DNA of 64,000 nt from Crocodylus rhombifer (lineage: Eukaryota > Chordata > Crocodylia > Crocodylidae). The notes beneath the pieces are model-generated. The model did no database searches. It saw only the letters and a program-made list of their open reading frames with translations, and was not told where the DNA came from. Made by a program: the position numbers and the translations under genes. Location of the stretch: the NCBI GenBank assembly GCA_038503035.1, contig JAVSML010038700.1, positions 1-64,000 on the forward strand, in the 5' to 3' direction. The first letter of the stretch is position 1. The number at the start of each line of letters is the position of its first letter. Positions 35,885 to 47,735 of this stretch are shown piece by piece.

Positions 35885-36185
35885 CTCTTTGCCTAGAACT
35901 GCGGTTCTGCATCTGTTTAGACTCAAGGCACCCCATCCATAGCTGTGAATTGAGCAGCACCCCATTTCAAAGATGAATGTATTTACTACAGGCCTTGCAA
36001 GCTTGCAGAGGGGGCAGGGAAGCACCTGAGCCTGCCCGTATCTGCTTATTGCCTTATACCTGAAGCTTGAGCTTGTCTTTATTTGCTCATCTCCTCAGAC
36101 CGTGCTTATCCCCTCATACTTCCTATGTTGCCCTTCAAAGGATCTTGTGCCCTGGCATCCTGGTTAAGAATCACTGCTCGAGCCT
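35885..36185. mobile_element. Probable hAT-like non-autonomous element
   Basis: Starts ACTGCGGTTCTGCATC with TTTAGACTCAAGGCACCCC and ends CCTGGTTAAGAATCACTGC, whose complement resembles the start (CAGTGATTCTTAACCAGG). No convincing target-site duplication. A similar phrase, TTTAGACTCAAAGCACCCC, occurs at 61575. Confidence 0.55.
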
Positions 36186-36685
36186 GTGCCTTCCCCGGCA
36201 GCTGTGCGCACCACTTAAACAGTGTAGGTGGATATAGGAACTCCCCCAGTATACCACAGATCCGGAGTCAAAATTGCTGCCCTTTGGCCTGACTGATTAG
36301 CCAGTATTCAGGGCTTTGAAGGGCCGTTTCCATTAGGATGAGGAACTGGTGAATCTTGTCGGAGATCTCTTGGTGTAGGTTTGCTCAGTGAGAATGCAGA
36401 GTCCTGTTTCCCCGAACAGCAAAAACAATCAGCAAGCAGTTTCAGAAATCGTCAAGTCTGCCACTCCAGTTCCACGCTCAAGGAGTCCTGTTGCTCTGCT
36501 TCCTCTCATGGCAGCACCCACAGCTGCGTGTCCTGGCTTTTCTTTCACTATCATGCAAGAGGAATTCGCGGGCAGATCCCAGGGCCAGCTGCCATTTTCG
36601 TGGGCTGAGCATGGCAGGGCTCCTCGCACATCTGGCCAAAGCACCCTGGCAGTCTCGCCCCTTCCCACAAATTGCCACGTGGCCC

Positions 36686-36797
36686 AAAACTATGGCTTAG
36701 TTACCCTGATTAAGTCCATGGAAGGCATTAATGCATGTGTTATTAAGCATGGAGTAATGGCTTCCCCAGACTTAATCAGGGTACTCAAGCTGTGGTT
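36686..36797. repeat. Inverted repeat
   Basis: TACCCTGATTAAGTC (36703 on) and GACTTAATCAGGGTA (ending 36783) are exact complements; weaker pairing extends about 15 bp outward and inward. It abuts the larger palindrome to its right. Confidence 0.8.
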
Positions 36798-36810
36798 TCA
36801 AGCCATTCCC

Positions 36811-37095
36811 AAGTGGCAGACTCTGCCATTTTGGCAGCCTTGCTGCAAAAAACCAACCAAACAAACCAAAAACTTCCCGGCAAGCGGAGAAAAGGCCCAG
36901 AGGCCCTGCAGTCTTGGAGCATGGGGGCAGCATCCCACGCCCCAGTCACTCCTGCCTCCCCCCATGCTCCAAGACTGCAGGGCCTCTGGGCCTTTTCACT
37001 GCTTGCTGGTAAGGGTTTTTTTTTTGTTTGTTTGTTTGCTTTTGGGGTTTTTTTTGCAGTGAGCCTACCAAAATCACAGAGCCCACTGTTTTTCA
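36811..37095. repeat. Large palindrome with 39-bp perfect core arms
   Basis: The core arms, 36889-36927 and 36959-36997, are exact reverse complements over 39 bp (starting GAAAAGGCCCAGAGGCCCTG) with a 31-bp spacer. Imperfect pairing continues outward through a CAAACAAAC/GTTTGTTTG stretch to about 36811 and 37095. As a consequence the same peptide phrase (KAQRPCSLGAWG) is read from both strands, so the 224-codon frame at 36388-37062 is not evidence of a gene. Probably the interior of a foldback or inverted-repeat transposon. Confidence 0.88.
37016..37040. repeat. T-rich/(GTTT)n run
   Basis: Ten or more T residues followed by GTTTGTTTGTTTGC, within the right arm of the palindrome. Confidence 0.85.
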
Positions 37096-37099
37096 CAGG

Positions 37100-38955
37100 G
37101 CATGCCTGGAATCATGTTTTCCACAAAAATCATGCAGTCATAATTTCAGTAGCTCCCTAACCATGAACACTGGGTTTTGCCCTCCTCCCCTCTCCCTCCC
37201 TTTGTGGTTGGTGTCTAAAGGACCTTGATCCTTTCTGCCTGTGAATCTGAAAGGCTGTTGGCTCCTCCCTGACTTTAACAAGATCCACGATTGTGTTTGG
37301 ATTAAAGACTCGCCGCATAGTGCCCTCAGCACCTTTCAATCATAGGTGTCTGGAAAGGGCAAGGAAAGGTCATTTTTGAAAGATTATACCCTCCAAATTC
37401 TTCCAAAGCTGTTTCACAGGGGTTTTTTTATTATTAATATATTTCGTGTTCCAGGTCAAATCAGTTCCAAATTCTATTGACCGAGCAGAAATCAATCGTC
37501 CCAAAACCCGTATCGACTGCGCAGGCAGAATTCATCCGTTCTAAACGCCACGCACGGCGCTACACCCAGCAAGCATCCCCTGTCCAGGCTTTCACCCTGA
37601 GTCTTCAGGTACTCCCAAACCCATCGGCAGGCATACAGAAAGGCCCCTGCCCCACATCCTCAAGGCATTTCAGCCTGCTGGTTTCATGAGGGCGGCTAGT
37701 CCACTGAGAACCGCTGTCCTTTCAACATGGTGATACAGGCTTTTGGCTGGTGGCTTTCAGCTGTTCATCAGTATTCAGTGCTGAATGCTTTTAGGTTTGA
37801 TTCCTCAGGAATGCTTCTAATCTCCTTTGTATTCATTCCATATCTTACTAAAATGGCTAAGTGTTTTGCGCTACTACAAATGCCCGTTTTGTACTGAGCT
37901 CCGTTCCTGCTGCTGCCTTCTCAGCCCTGACAATGGATTTTGCATTTATTTCTCTAGTACCTTTCAAAGGAAACACAGTGTATTCTGTGCTCTCCTCCTC
38001 CCGTCCTCATGAGCCCTGAGGGAGCCAGACCTTGGGTTAGAACGGAGGCCTTTCTTTTTGAGTCTCCTTTAATTAGAGTAGGTATAAAAATGGGGGCAGC
38101 TGGGGGAGGATGACTGTGACAGAGAGAGAGAGACCCAGCAATCTCAGTGCAAGGCTTTTCCCCCTGTGATCGGGTGCCTGTTGCTAGATATGACACCGGA
38201 GAGCAGATTCCAGGGCACGGTTCTGTCTGATGTGTTTTGACAGATCTAATCAGGCAGGGACACGATGACCGTGTCCCACGCACCAGTGTCTTCCCTTGTG
38301 CATTGCAGTTCAAACCAAATATCCTTCACAATTATACCTCTGACTGAAACGAACCTGATGGCTGAACACTGGCCCTGGTAAGAGGAAGGGTTCACCCCAG
38401 CCCCCCGCACAGCTACAATTCACTGCTGTGATATAACTGTCCTGTGTGTATATTGGACAGGGAAGATGGTGCCGGTGCGGGGATGGCTCTGTCTTGGCTC
38501 TTAGCAAATGCATGAATTAATTCTATCATCATCATCATCTTAGTTGTTGTTGTTGTTATTCTTAATAATGCTTGGTGCGCATCATAGTTTATCATCTAGC
38601 AAGGCAAGGCGTTCTTCTGCAATGCTACATGCATGAATTTATTCAAACAAGTGCCTGCTTGTATGTGGGGGGGCACTGCTTTTTCTTGTTTGAAAGTAAA
38701 GTTGTTGGCAATTTAGGCTTCATCCCCACTCTGGGTTAGAAGAATCAAAAGCAGGGAGATTTTCAGAATAGCAAGCTCCTGTGTGAAGACCATCCTTTTT
38801 TGAGGTTGCTGAGCTCCTGGAAATCTGGCTGCACAAGCCCATCCCTACTTCGTGTCATTTTTCCCATGGCATCTGCTCTCGTGGTTGAGGTGTACTCACC
38901 TTGTATTTATATTTTTTCACCCTATGACAAGGTGTCAACATGTGCATTTGTGCGG
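37100..38955. other. Intron block with simple repeats only
   Basis: Adjacent (ATC)n at 38526-38539 and (GTT)n at 38543-38558. No other element recognised. Confidence 0.45.
38526..38558. repeat. Compound (ATC)n-(GTT)n microsatellite
   Basis: Four to five ATC units followed within a few bases by five GTT units. Confidence 0.9.
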
Positions 38956-38984
38956 TTGCAACTTCTCTTTTTGCAAAGCAGGGA

Positions 38985-39180
38985 GACAGCCTCTCAATTA
39001 GAACGTCTTAGACCTGAAATGCTGGAGGCTGCAAGTGAGAGAGGAACAGTGGAAATAACGCTGGTCATACCCAGTTCATGCTCCCTTTCAGCATCCAGTC
39101 ACTGCCACTGTGTGACACAGGATACTGAGCAAGATGGATTTATGGCCTGACCCAGTAAATAGCTGTTCTTCTGTTTCTCG
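38985..39180 (+). mobile_element. CR1 LINE 3' region
   Basis: Contains TTAGAACGTCTTAGACCTGA, TGCTGGAGGCTGCAAGTGAG, ACCCAGTTCATGCTCCCTTT and TGGCCTGACCCAGTAAA. The same phrases occur in order at 60000-60160, where they follow CR1 coding sequence, which identifies this piece as a CR1 3' region. Confidence 0.85.
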
Positions 39181-40003
39181 TAATACAGTGGTACAAACCA
39201 TGTATCACAGCAGTGCATGCTGATTTGCACTGCTGCAAGGATTGAAGGCAACTTAAACTGGTTATTAAGAGGTCCCCTCTGTGTTGCAAACAGCAGCATT
39301 CTGGAAAGGCCAGGTTTGGCCTACATCAAGGGCAATGCAGTTGCCCGCCCATCAGCATCAAGCTGTACAACATTAGCCATGTGAACACCGGGCTGAATTC
39401 TACTTTGCTACTCAGTCTGGTTATGCATTTTACCTAATGACTGCTTACTGCCACTGCATCACTTACGCTAGTGTAAATCTGGAGTAGTGTCCTTGTGTAA
39501 TCCAGATCAATGCTATTGCTACTTTAGTAGTGCAAGGCAGGGTCTGGCCCAGAAGGACTGCATGAATGCAAGTGAGACGGGACTCTGGTCTGCACTGCAA
39601 AGGGTTATCTGAAAGCAAGTGGATCCCCAGTTGTTAATAAGACTGGTCCACCATTGTCAGGTGGATGTGTGGTGAGAGGTGTCAGAGAAGTGTGATTCCA
39701 CGAGAGATTCGACAGTGGCAAGCGTAGGTTGGTGTCCCAGAAGGTGAGCGGGCTGGAGTATTTGAAATACTGCAGGCATGCAGGGTTTTCTTTTGAAAGA
39801 AAAGTCAGAGACCTTGAGGTTTGCTACTACCAATCCACCAGGCTCTCTTTTCCTCTCACTGGTCATAGGCACCCTAGGATCCTGTTAAGGATTCTGAGTC
39901 ATGCCTTCCAACAGGCCTTTCCTGCATGAAGAAATGCTATAATGAGGACTCCCACCAGAAAGCTTTCTAGATGGTGTATTTGGGGTATCTCTGCCAATAC
40001 CCC

Positions 40004-40039
40004 CACTCTCCTTCCCTCCCTCCCTCCCTCTCCCCCCCT
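40004..40039. repeat. (CCCT)n pyrimidine-rich run
   Basis: CTTCCCTCCCTCCCTCCCTC followed by a run of seven C. Confidence 0.9.
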
Positions 40040-40834
40040 ATTGTCCCCCCACCCATCAAGCAGATGGAGTTTCCTGAAAGACTGTAATGCAAGTGCACAA
40101 AAAGCATGGAAAGCAAGTACCAACTCCCTTCCTCCTAGTGGGCATGGACACTGCACTAGCCATAGGTAGGCTCCTTTTCATTTACTCACCTTCTCTTTTC
40201 CAAGGCAAGTTTCCCTTGTGGCTGCCCAGTGGTCTAGCTTCAACTAGAGGCCCTGCTCGGCCCTGCCGAACCCTGGGCTGACACTTAGGCTATAGCCTTG
40301 TAACTCAGTGTGCAAAATCCATTTAGGGAACATGGGCTTTGAACCTGGTTCTCCTGTTCCCTGGGAAGCTTGCATAGCACTTCTGTACCTCCACAGGGAA
40401 ATAATTGCAATGGAGCATGACTGGAGTTGGAGGACACTGTGGCTGTCTGAACTGTTTCTGAACATACGCAGTAAGGCAAACATAGTCACAGAGGGCAAAA
40501 TATGGGTGGGTAAGAAATGTAGACATCTTAATGGGATTTTGGCTATGAACACAGTCAAATAGTTTGTGAGATGCCTTAGAACCCTGGAAACTGTCCAAGT
40601 GGCACTTAGACACCTTGGCAGTGAAGTAACACTTGGCCCTCCCTGTTTATTGCTGGCCCTACCAGTAATGCATCAACTTTGAGTTACGTGGAGAGGCCAG
40701 AACACAAGGGTGTGGTGAGACAAAAGAAAAAGAAAAGAGAAGAGTTAGCCCCTCTGCTTTCACTCACACCAGTGATGCTCACCTTGTAGGTGCTGTAGGA
40801 CTTGGCTGCAGGCTGGATAGGACTCCATGAGCCA

Positions 40835-41065
40835 AGATCAGGTTCTGTCCTGCCTCTGGATGGGTCCCCACACTGCCTCCATCTGCCCCTCACCATAATT
40901 TCAGGCCCTGCACCTCCTCCTTGGACTCTGCCCTGCCTCCCTGGGGGTCTGCACCACTCGTACCTCTTCCCTGGGGTTTTGTGCTCCTCCCATGGATCTG
41001 TGCTGCTTCTCTAGGGCCCCACACTATCAGATCTGAGCTGCACTCTGCCTCTGCTCAGCTTCACA
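40835..41065. repeat. Degenerate C/T-rich tandem repeat
   Basis: Phrases such as 'gggtccccacactgcctcc', 'ggactctgccctgcctccc', 'gggtctgcaccactcg' and 'ggatctgtgctgcttctc' recur at irregular spacing of about 25-40 bp, as in a decayed minisatellite. The following 41100-41300, with 'ccatgggctggatttaaccc', may be the end of an hAT-like element. Confidence 0.5.
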
Positions 41066-41300
41066 CAGGATCAGGCCCAGCACCACCTCCAGCCAGCTGC
41101 TGTGTGCCTGGATGAGGCCCTAGGCCATGGCAGTGAACTGATCCAACATGCTGGGCCCCCCATGGGTCCATACATTTGGCAGCATGAGAGGGGCAATTTC
41201 TGCCTCTGCTGCCAAATTTTCAGACCCATGGGGACCCCTGCTGCCAGATGGCATGGCTCCATGGGCTGGATTTAACCCATGGGCTGGGGGTTGAGTCCTC

Positions 41301-42493
41301 CTGATTTACACCATCAGGATGCAGTCATTTACACCAGCTTAGAATTCCTCTTCCTCACTAGGCTAAATTCATCCCCCATGTAACTGCATGGATGACAGTT
41401 TTGGCAGAGGTAAAACTGGCTGATATCTTTATCCTACTAAATACCTAAAATAGATGTAACCAAACCTTGATTTTAACTTTTCAAAGCTTATGTCCCAAGT
41501 GACCTGTGCCTGGTGCAATGGGCATGCTCTTGGTACAGGGAGGTATAAGTTGCACAGATTCCCATAGACTCATCCCTGCTTTTGGCCCCTTACGCCATAA
41601 TGACTTAGCATTCTTGCTTGATGTTAAAAGCCTGGAAAAACCTGCTCCAGCACAGAACAAAGTCCTCGTCTGAGCTGGAAATGTCTCAAGCCCCCAGACT
41701 GAGCTTTTGAGTGAAAATAAAGCACTGACACTTGGGCGCTGGCTCTTATCTTCTTTTACTGTCTGCTTTAACCCTTTCTCTTCCCCCAGGTAAGTAATGA
41801 TTTTCGCTTTTCCATATTCAGCTCTCCACTCAATTTATCTTGTTTATTGACCCAAACAGAAAGTCAGTGTTTTCTTCATCTGCCAGCTGGCTTGATGGCA
41901 GCCAATTTGGTTCAGAAGAAGTGAAAAAGGATGCAACAGAATTCAGCTCCCGATATATATATTTTTTAATGCTGATTATCTTTTTTTTAAACACACCTGG
42001 CCCTGGATGCAACTACGCAACATTTGCTGCACAGTATGGCTGCAGGGAAGGTTAAAAATGTACAGCAATTACGCCTCGAATGGGATAGCCAGGAGCAAGC
42101 TTGAGGGTCAGCTCATTACACAGAAGGACATCCCTATGGTCAGCAGTGCCCACATCATCTCTGTAGCTGAGTTTTGTCTGTGAAGCACTCATATCTGGGG
42201 TTTTATGGGCACTTGAAACTGCTGCTTTCTCAGAGGTCTGACGTCGGTATTTTAAAGATGTTGTCCAGATTGAACTGAGGGCTTTTTGCTTGCACAAGGA
42301 AAAATGCAGTTTTTCATAATGAACCCTGCGGTCTCTGTCTAGTAGCAAACTCCATGGAGCTGCTAACAGCCTTGCTGAAATTATTGGAGCTCTATACAGG
42401 TACGAGGGTCTGTCCCAGCCAAGCCCATTTCATGATCCTTTTAAATAACAGCGAAAATATGTAAGCAAACTGAACAGATGGATGTGAAGCTTC
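41301..42493. other. Intron block without recognised elements
   Basis: No gene or named repeat recognised. Confidence 0.4.
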
Positions 42494-42511
42494 GGGGGGG
42501 GGGGGGGGGGG
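42494..42511. repeat. G homopolymer, 18 bases
   Basis: Eighteen consecutive G residues on the sense strand of the intron, followed by CATGTGTGTG. Confidence 0.95.
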
Positions 42512-42554
42512 CATGTGTGTGTACCCAGGCATCTCTTTCTTTTAGTGGTGGGGA

Positions 42555-42660
42555 ACTGGGGGAGGGCAAAACTGAATAACTTGCCAGAGGTCACATAGGA
42601 AACCTGTGATGGAGCTGGGAATTAAAACCATCTCCTGAGTCCCAGACTAGTGTCATCCAG
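42555..42660 (-). repeat. MIR-like relic
   Basis: 'aataacttgccagaggtcac', 'gatggagctgggaattaaaa' and 'cctgagtcccagac' follow the reverse-complement MIR order. Confidence 0.6.
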
Positions 42661-43280
42661 TGAACCGTCCTTCCCTGGGGCTCTTTTTGTAACTCCAGTA
42701 AACTGTCCCCAGATGTCTTTCCTCTGAACTATGATGAGTTTCATTCCTACTTCCCCTCTACCAACCTATACTATAGTTTAAAACCTCTTCTAAGTTTCTG
42801 GGCTAAAATCTTCTACTTATCATGTCCTGTCATCCTTCCTCAACGGACCATACCCCTGTCTCTTGCCTTTCCTGCACTCGCCTCCATACTGAGAATATGT
42901 CCACAGCATAAGACCCCATGGCAGAGAGAGGGAGGAGCCATTGTCGAAGTCCAAGACAGTTCTAGAGAGTTCGGACCCTGATGGGTGGAGTTGAGCTTAT
43001 CATCCATTTTCAAACAGATTTTTCCAAGGGGCTCAATGCATAGGGTTTTGTGCTCTTTTGATAAGCTGGCCTTTAAAATTTGTACTCACTTTATAAAGGT
43101 GCTTTGAGCTGTTCTGATGTAAGATACTATGTCGGACCAAAGCATATGTACATTTATTTGCATAGATGAGCCCTTTTGTGTGTTGTTTTGCCACATGTGG
43201 CCCAGGGACTCCATTTTGGAAAGAACAGAACTGCCCTTTCCTGGCTCAGACCATAGGCCCATCTTTCCCAGTACCCTGGC

Positions 43281-43455
43281 CTAGGGACAGACATTCAAAA
43301 ACCCTGAATCTGAATTGACACAGTTTTTGCAGGTTAGTCTAACCTAGCTAGGTTGAATCAGTTTGTAACTGCACAGACATTCCAGAAATGCAGGCATGTG
43401 CCTGCAGTGGCTCAGGCTTGAAGCCAGGGGGAAGTTAGACTTGTCAACCTGAAGT
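43281..43455 (-). mobile_element. Truncated copy of the hAT-like family found at 58420
   Basis: Starts CTAGGGACAGACATTCAAAA and continues GCAGGTTAGTCTAACCTAGC, GAATCAGTTTGTAACTGCAC and GCAGGCATGTGCCTG. This is the reverse complement of the right part (59110-59264) of the element at 58420. The inner end stops near the start of a CR1 fragment. Confidence 0.85.
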
Positions 43456-43700
43456 CCCTTGTGTCCCCTCTACAGCCTTTTTTAAATATGGGAATCATAT
43501 TGGCAAACTACCAGTCCTCTGGTAGCAAGGCTGTTTTTAGTGATTCATTGCATATTACACTTAGGAGTTCAGCAATTTCCAATCGGAGGTCCTTCAGGAC
43601 ACTAGGGTGAATGCCATCAGGCCCCTCTGATTTGCTACTGTTTATTTTATCAATTTCCTTTGCGACCCCATCTGAAAGCTCTCTCAGAAGCAGCGTTCAG
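43456..43700 (-). mobile_element. CR1 LINE reverse-transcriptase fragment
   Basis: Read on the minus strand, it encodes CR1-like phrases: GPDGIHPSVLKDL, EIAELLSVICNESLKT, then LLPEDW, a stop, and MIPIFKKG. These correspond to the N-terminal part of the reverse-transcriptase domain (GPDGIxPxxLK and PxxWxxAxVxPIFKKG). Stop codons show it is dead. Confidence 0.88.
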
Positions 43701-46489
43701 GGTTTCATCCCTGAACCCTCATTTCTCTTCTGCCTCTACTCTATGCACTCCCCCTGCATTAGTCTTGAGCCACAGACACCCTTTTCAAAGTAATTGGCTC
43801 TCAAGGGGTCTCTTGATTGCAGAGGGTGAATGAGAGTGAACTTGTGATTGCTGGGTGTTAGCAGGTCAGTAAGAGCCACACAGCTGCACGCTCTGCAAAA
43901 TACAGAGGTCAACCAAAGGCTTAAGGCTTTGTTTCTTCTCCCTGCCCTTAAGGGGCCATAATTTGGGGCAGGGGGTTGATCAACCATGGTTGTTGCAGAG
44001 AGATGCATCTATCCGCGCTGCATTCAGACAGACGGAGAAGAACCTACCGCTGTAGCATGCTGAACCTTTTGGAGCACAGCTTGCCCAGTGCTGCTCCAGG
44101 CTTCGCCATTAGCTTGAAGGGAAACCTAATCCCAGGGAAAAGTGTAATGCTGAAGGGCTCATTCCTTTAAGGGCAGCTCCATCTGCTGAGAGGTGAAATT
44201 TTTGCAGCACTGCACATGTCTTCTTACAGGGAGGGAGAAGCGAAGTACACAATCAGAACGCATATCTCCTCTCTATCTGGCTTTGTGGAGCCGCAGGTGA
44301 GCGAGAGGCAGCACTGGGACCCTGGAACCAAGCTCGGCTCCAGTGAATCTATTTTCAGGGAGTTGAACTTTCTGCAATTACTAGTGGCCCAATTTTCAAA
44401 GGTGCTTAGGCCCCCTCGGTGCCCAAGGAATCAATAGGAGCAGCAGGTGCTCAACAACTGTGAAAAATCATGGCGTAGATGTCTGATCCTGCAGCACTGG
44501 CCATTTCCTATTTATCTAATCCAATTCTATTGGCATTTTTAAAGTGCTTATCACCACTAAATCTAAGCATTTTGAAAAACAACAGCAGTATAATGAGAAT
44601 TGGCCGGGCTAGAGCTGATCTCTGTGGATAACAGAGAAACCAAGTAACTGGGGAAAAGTGGGGGAAACAGTCCCCCTGGCACCTTCTTTACTACATTTGA
44701 CTTTCAGTTGTGACCTTCAGGTGAGTTGCTCTGATGCCAGCTACAGCACAGCCCATTAAAATGAACAGTTTTTGACTAATGCCTTTGTCAGGAGACAACC
44801 AGGAAAACTAGGATAGAAAAAGCAACTACTCACTCATGCATGAAGCAGATATCCAGCACGAGTCTGCAGTGAGACCTGTTATTCTTCAGCTGCAGCTCGA
44901 AAAAAGGCTTATTACGCTGGTGGGTAAAATGCAGCTGTTCCCATTTTACAGACATGGAGAACAGGACTGAGTGAGAGACTGCAAGTAGAACCAGGTCTCT
45001 CTAGACCTGCATCCTCTTCATCAGAAGCGGTCACAGCACACCTGGGTCTTTAAACAGTTATTTCCCCTTAAGTTCACCCCAGAATGCTTCACTTACTTTT
45101 GGACCTTATTGCGACTTCCTCGTTCCTTAGACTGCCTCTTCTCCCCATGCAGAGTTCAGCTTTGTTGCAGTGGGCGAGGTAGGGAGGCCCTTAATCAGCG
45201 TAATCAGGTTGAAGCCCAGTGCACCACAGTGGGCTTCTTATGTATTTTGTTCAGATGTGGTTTGTTCACACTATCTGATGTGGTTACCATGGCAGCAGTA
45301 TGGACTGTACCTATGTGTGCATGAACTACACATTAATCCACAGCAGGGCAGTATGCAAAATGGCAGGAGAATGCTTAATTTGTCCCAGCCTCGGCTGAAC
45401 AATAAATGGGGGCTGGTGGAGCGTTAGACAGAAAGAACAGAGAGCCTTCTGCAGGGGAGAAAGCAGGTCATTAGCTTGAGAGAAATGAATCACCAAAGCT
45501 TTCTTTGGGATGACGGATGAGCAGTGACCTTAGATCTTGGGTATGCTGGTTGCTAATTGTTTGAGAATTTGGGGGGGGGGGTAAGGGGGGAGGGGGCAAT
45601 GATCAAGCCCTTTCCAGTGCCCACCCATTTAATAGTGGCTTTGTCAGGAACAGATGAGCGTGAGACAGCATCGGTGAACAAGTCTGAGGCTCTCGTCTTA
45701 TATCATTGGCACTGATGTGATTTTTTGCTGTTGAACTACAATGGGAATAGAGCTGACACGGTGTGTGATTGGATCTATTCCATTCTATTCTAGGCAGAGC
45801 TGGTGGCGTTGCCTGTTATTAAGGTTGCCCGACACTTCCCATTTTAAGACCTTGTTTTCAGTTGCTTATAACTTTGTCAAACTTTAACCATTTGGAATAA
45901 AATACGTTCTGCCAGGTGTCTGCCTCAGGCTGAATTTTATTTTTTTAAGCAAAAGCTGTTCAGCTCATTTCCAAGAGCAAGGCAAAGGAGGTGGGGAGGA
46001 AATAAGCAGGAGAAAGCAATGAGAAAAGTTGTTTTGACCACATTTTGAAAAAGTGAGATTTTTTTTTTCCCCAGTTCCTTTGAAAAGTCCTAGTTGCCGT
46101 TGCACTGTGGAAAACGGACCTGATGTTGTCTTTAGCCGGGCTGTAGGTTGTTACTGTGAAAATCCACGTGGATGTGGCCAAGATCGAAGCCTTTCAACCG
46201 GTCTGCAGATGCTCAATGTAGACTTCGACTTTAGTAGCTAAAATCTCCAAAGATTTTGCCCTTCTGAAGCCTGTTTGAGCCTCTCTGTTTCTGGTACTTA
46301 CCTTGTTGACTATCTGCCGTCCTCGGAGTAACCACGTTCCATCTTGAGACTAAAGGGCTGAAGCTGGATTTTTTTCCCTGTAGTGGCTGTTCCCATTTAT
46401 CAGGGCCAAGTAGTGCTGGGGATCAGGACTGAGAGTGTGGAGCCTGTCTGTCCTTTGCTCTTTCAGTGATCCCTTGGCAGACCCCAGCA
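43701..46489. other. Intron block, mostly unrecognised
   Basis: Apart from an MIR-like piece at 44930-45010 and a G-rich run at 45570-45595, nothing recognised. Confidence 0.4.
44930..45010 (-). repeat. MIR-like relic
   Basis: 'cccattttacagacatggag' and 'gcaagtagaaccaggtctct' in the reverse-complement MIR order. Confidence 0.5.
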
Positions 46490-47095
46490 GCTAGTGGGAA
46501 GATGAGGACTGAGCTAAATAATTTGACTTAAGAGGCCAAAGCTGGCATTGGTAGGGAAAGAAGGAAATTGGGACTTGAAGTGTGGTGATACTGGGACTCG
46601 ATGGGGGTTGGAAACTGACTGGGAGTGCCAGTACTAATTGGGAAAATACTGGGATTAGGAGCTCTGGGAGCAACAGAAGTTGGAACTGGCTGGGCAGAGA
46701 CTGGTCCTGCTAGGTGAGGGGAGACTGGGGATGGAGCAAACAAGAGAACAAGATAAGTGCAGGGGCCGGGAAGGTTCACTGAGCCACTGGAGCAATGACT
46801 GACACTAGTGGAAAAATGTATGGAGACTGAAGGATGTGATCAGATGAAAAGCTGGGAGGAGAGAACTGGAAGTGACTGGGCAAAATGACTGGGAGAGACT
46901 GAAAGCACAAGGCATTAAAACGAAGCCTGACTGTGGTGGAAACCTGGGTTGGGCAGCTAAGACCCAAGCTAGGATGAGAAGCCAGGAGGCGGGAGGTAGC
47001 AAAGTGAGGATGGAACTGAGCCAGGGAATTAGGAGTGGAGCAAGGATAGGACTGGGGAAGGGATTTAGTAGAGCAATGAGACAAGTGCTAGTCTA
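46490..47095. repeat. Degenerate purine-rich repeat (GGGACTGG-like)
   Basis: The words 'actggga', 'gactggg' and 'ggactgg' recur at least fifteen times over 600 bp with irregular 15-40 bp spacing and strong purine bias, consistent with an old minisatellite. Minus-strand proline-rich open frames (for example 46776-47084) are by-products. Confidence 0.6.
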
Positions 47096-47624
47096 CATGG
47101 ATGGCAACCATTTATTATCACTACTAGTCACTCCATTAGTTCACATAATGGCTGTTTGTGCCTGCGAATGAACAGTGTGGGCGTCAGTATGATCCCACGT
47201 GACCAATTTTTTTTGTTTTTCAATTCCCTTAAAAGCTTGGATATAACATGAACATCACCACCAGCACCGGTGTACGAAGAGTGTCACTAAGGTTGCAAAG
47301 GCAAGTATTCAAAATTAAGATGTGTCAGAATTTAGGTTGTCTGTGCAGCTTCTAGCTGGGCATCTTTGTGCGACTGCATTGTGACACCAGCTTTAATGAC
47401 ATAAAGGAATGCTATTTTCTCCACCTCTGCCTCACTCAGTGCACTGGGTGAACTGGCTTCAGAGATAATTTGCATTAGTTCAGAGCTCTAAAAACTACAG
47501 CTAAACTCAATGGGAGTTATGCTTTGAAGAGATAAAGTACCATTTCATGCTAAATACTCTGGAAGAAATCAGGTCCCAATGTCTCTCACTGGACACCTTA
47601 AATTAATGGGAACTTTTGACCTCG

Positions 47625-47735
47625 ATCTTTCTGTGCCTCAGCTCCCCATCTCAGGAGTGGGGATAATAGTCCCCTTTCATCTCCTGGGGATGGTGTGAAT
47701 ATAAATTAGATGCTGTTTGCAAAGCAGGCCATAGT
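47625..47735 (+). repeat. MIR-like relic
   Basis: 'tttctgtgcctcagctcccc', 'gtggggataatagtcccc' and 'tggtgtgaatataaattaga' are in MIR order. Confidence 0.65.

Noticed and set aside
36388..37062. 224-codon open frame, the longest in the window
   Set aside because: Its C-terminal half is one arm of a palindrome; the same peptide phrase is read on the other strand, so the frame is a by-product.
46776..47084. Minus-strand proline/serine-rich 102-codon frame
   Set aside because: Generated by the purine-rich degenerate repeat on the plus strand.
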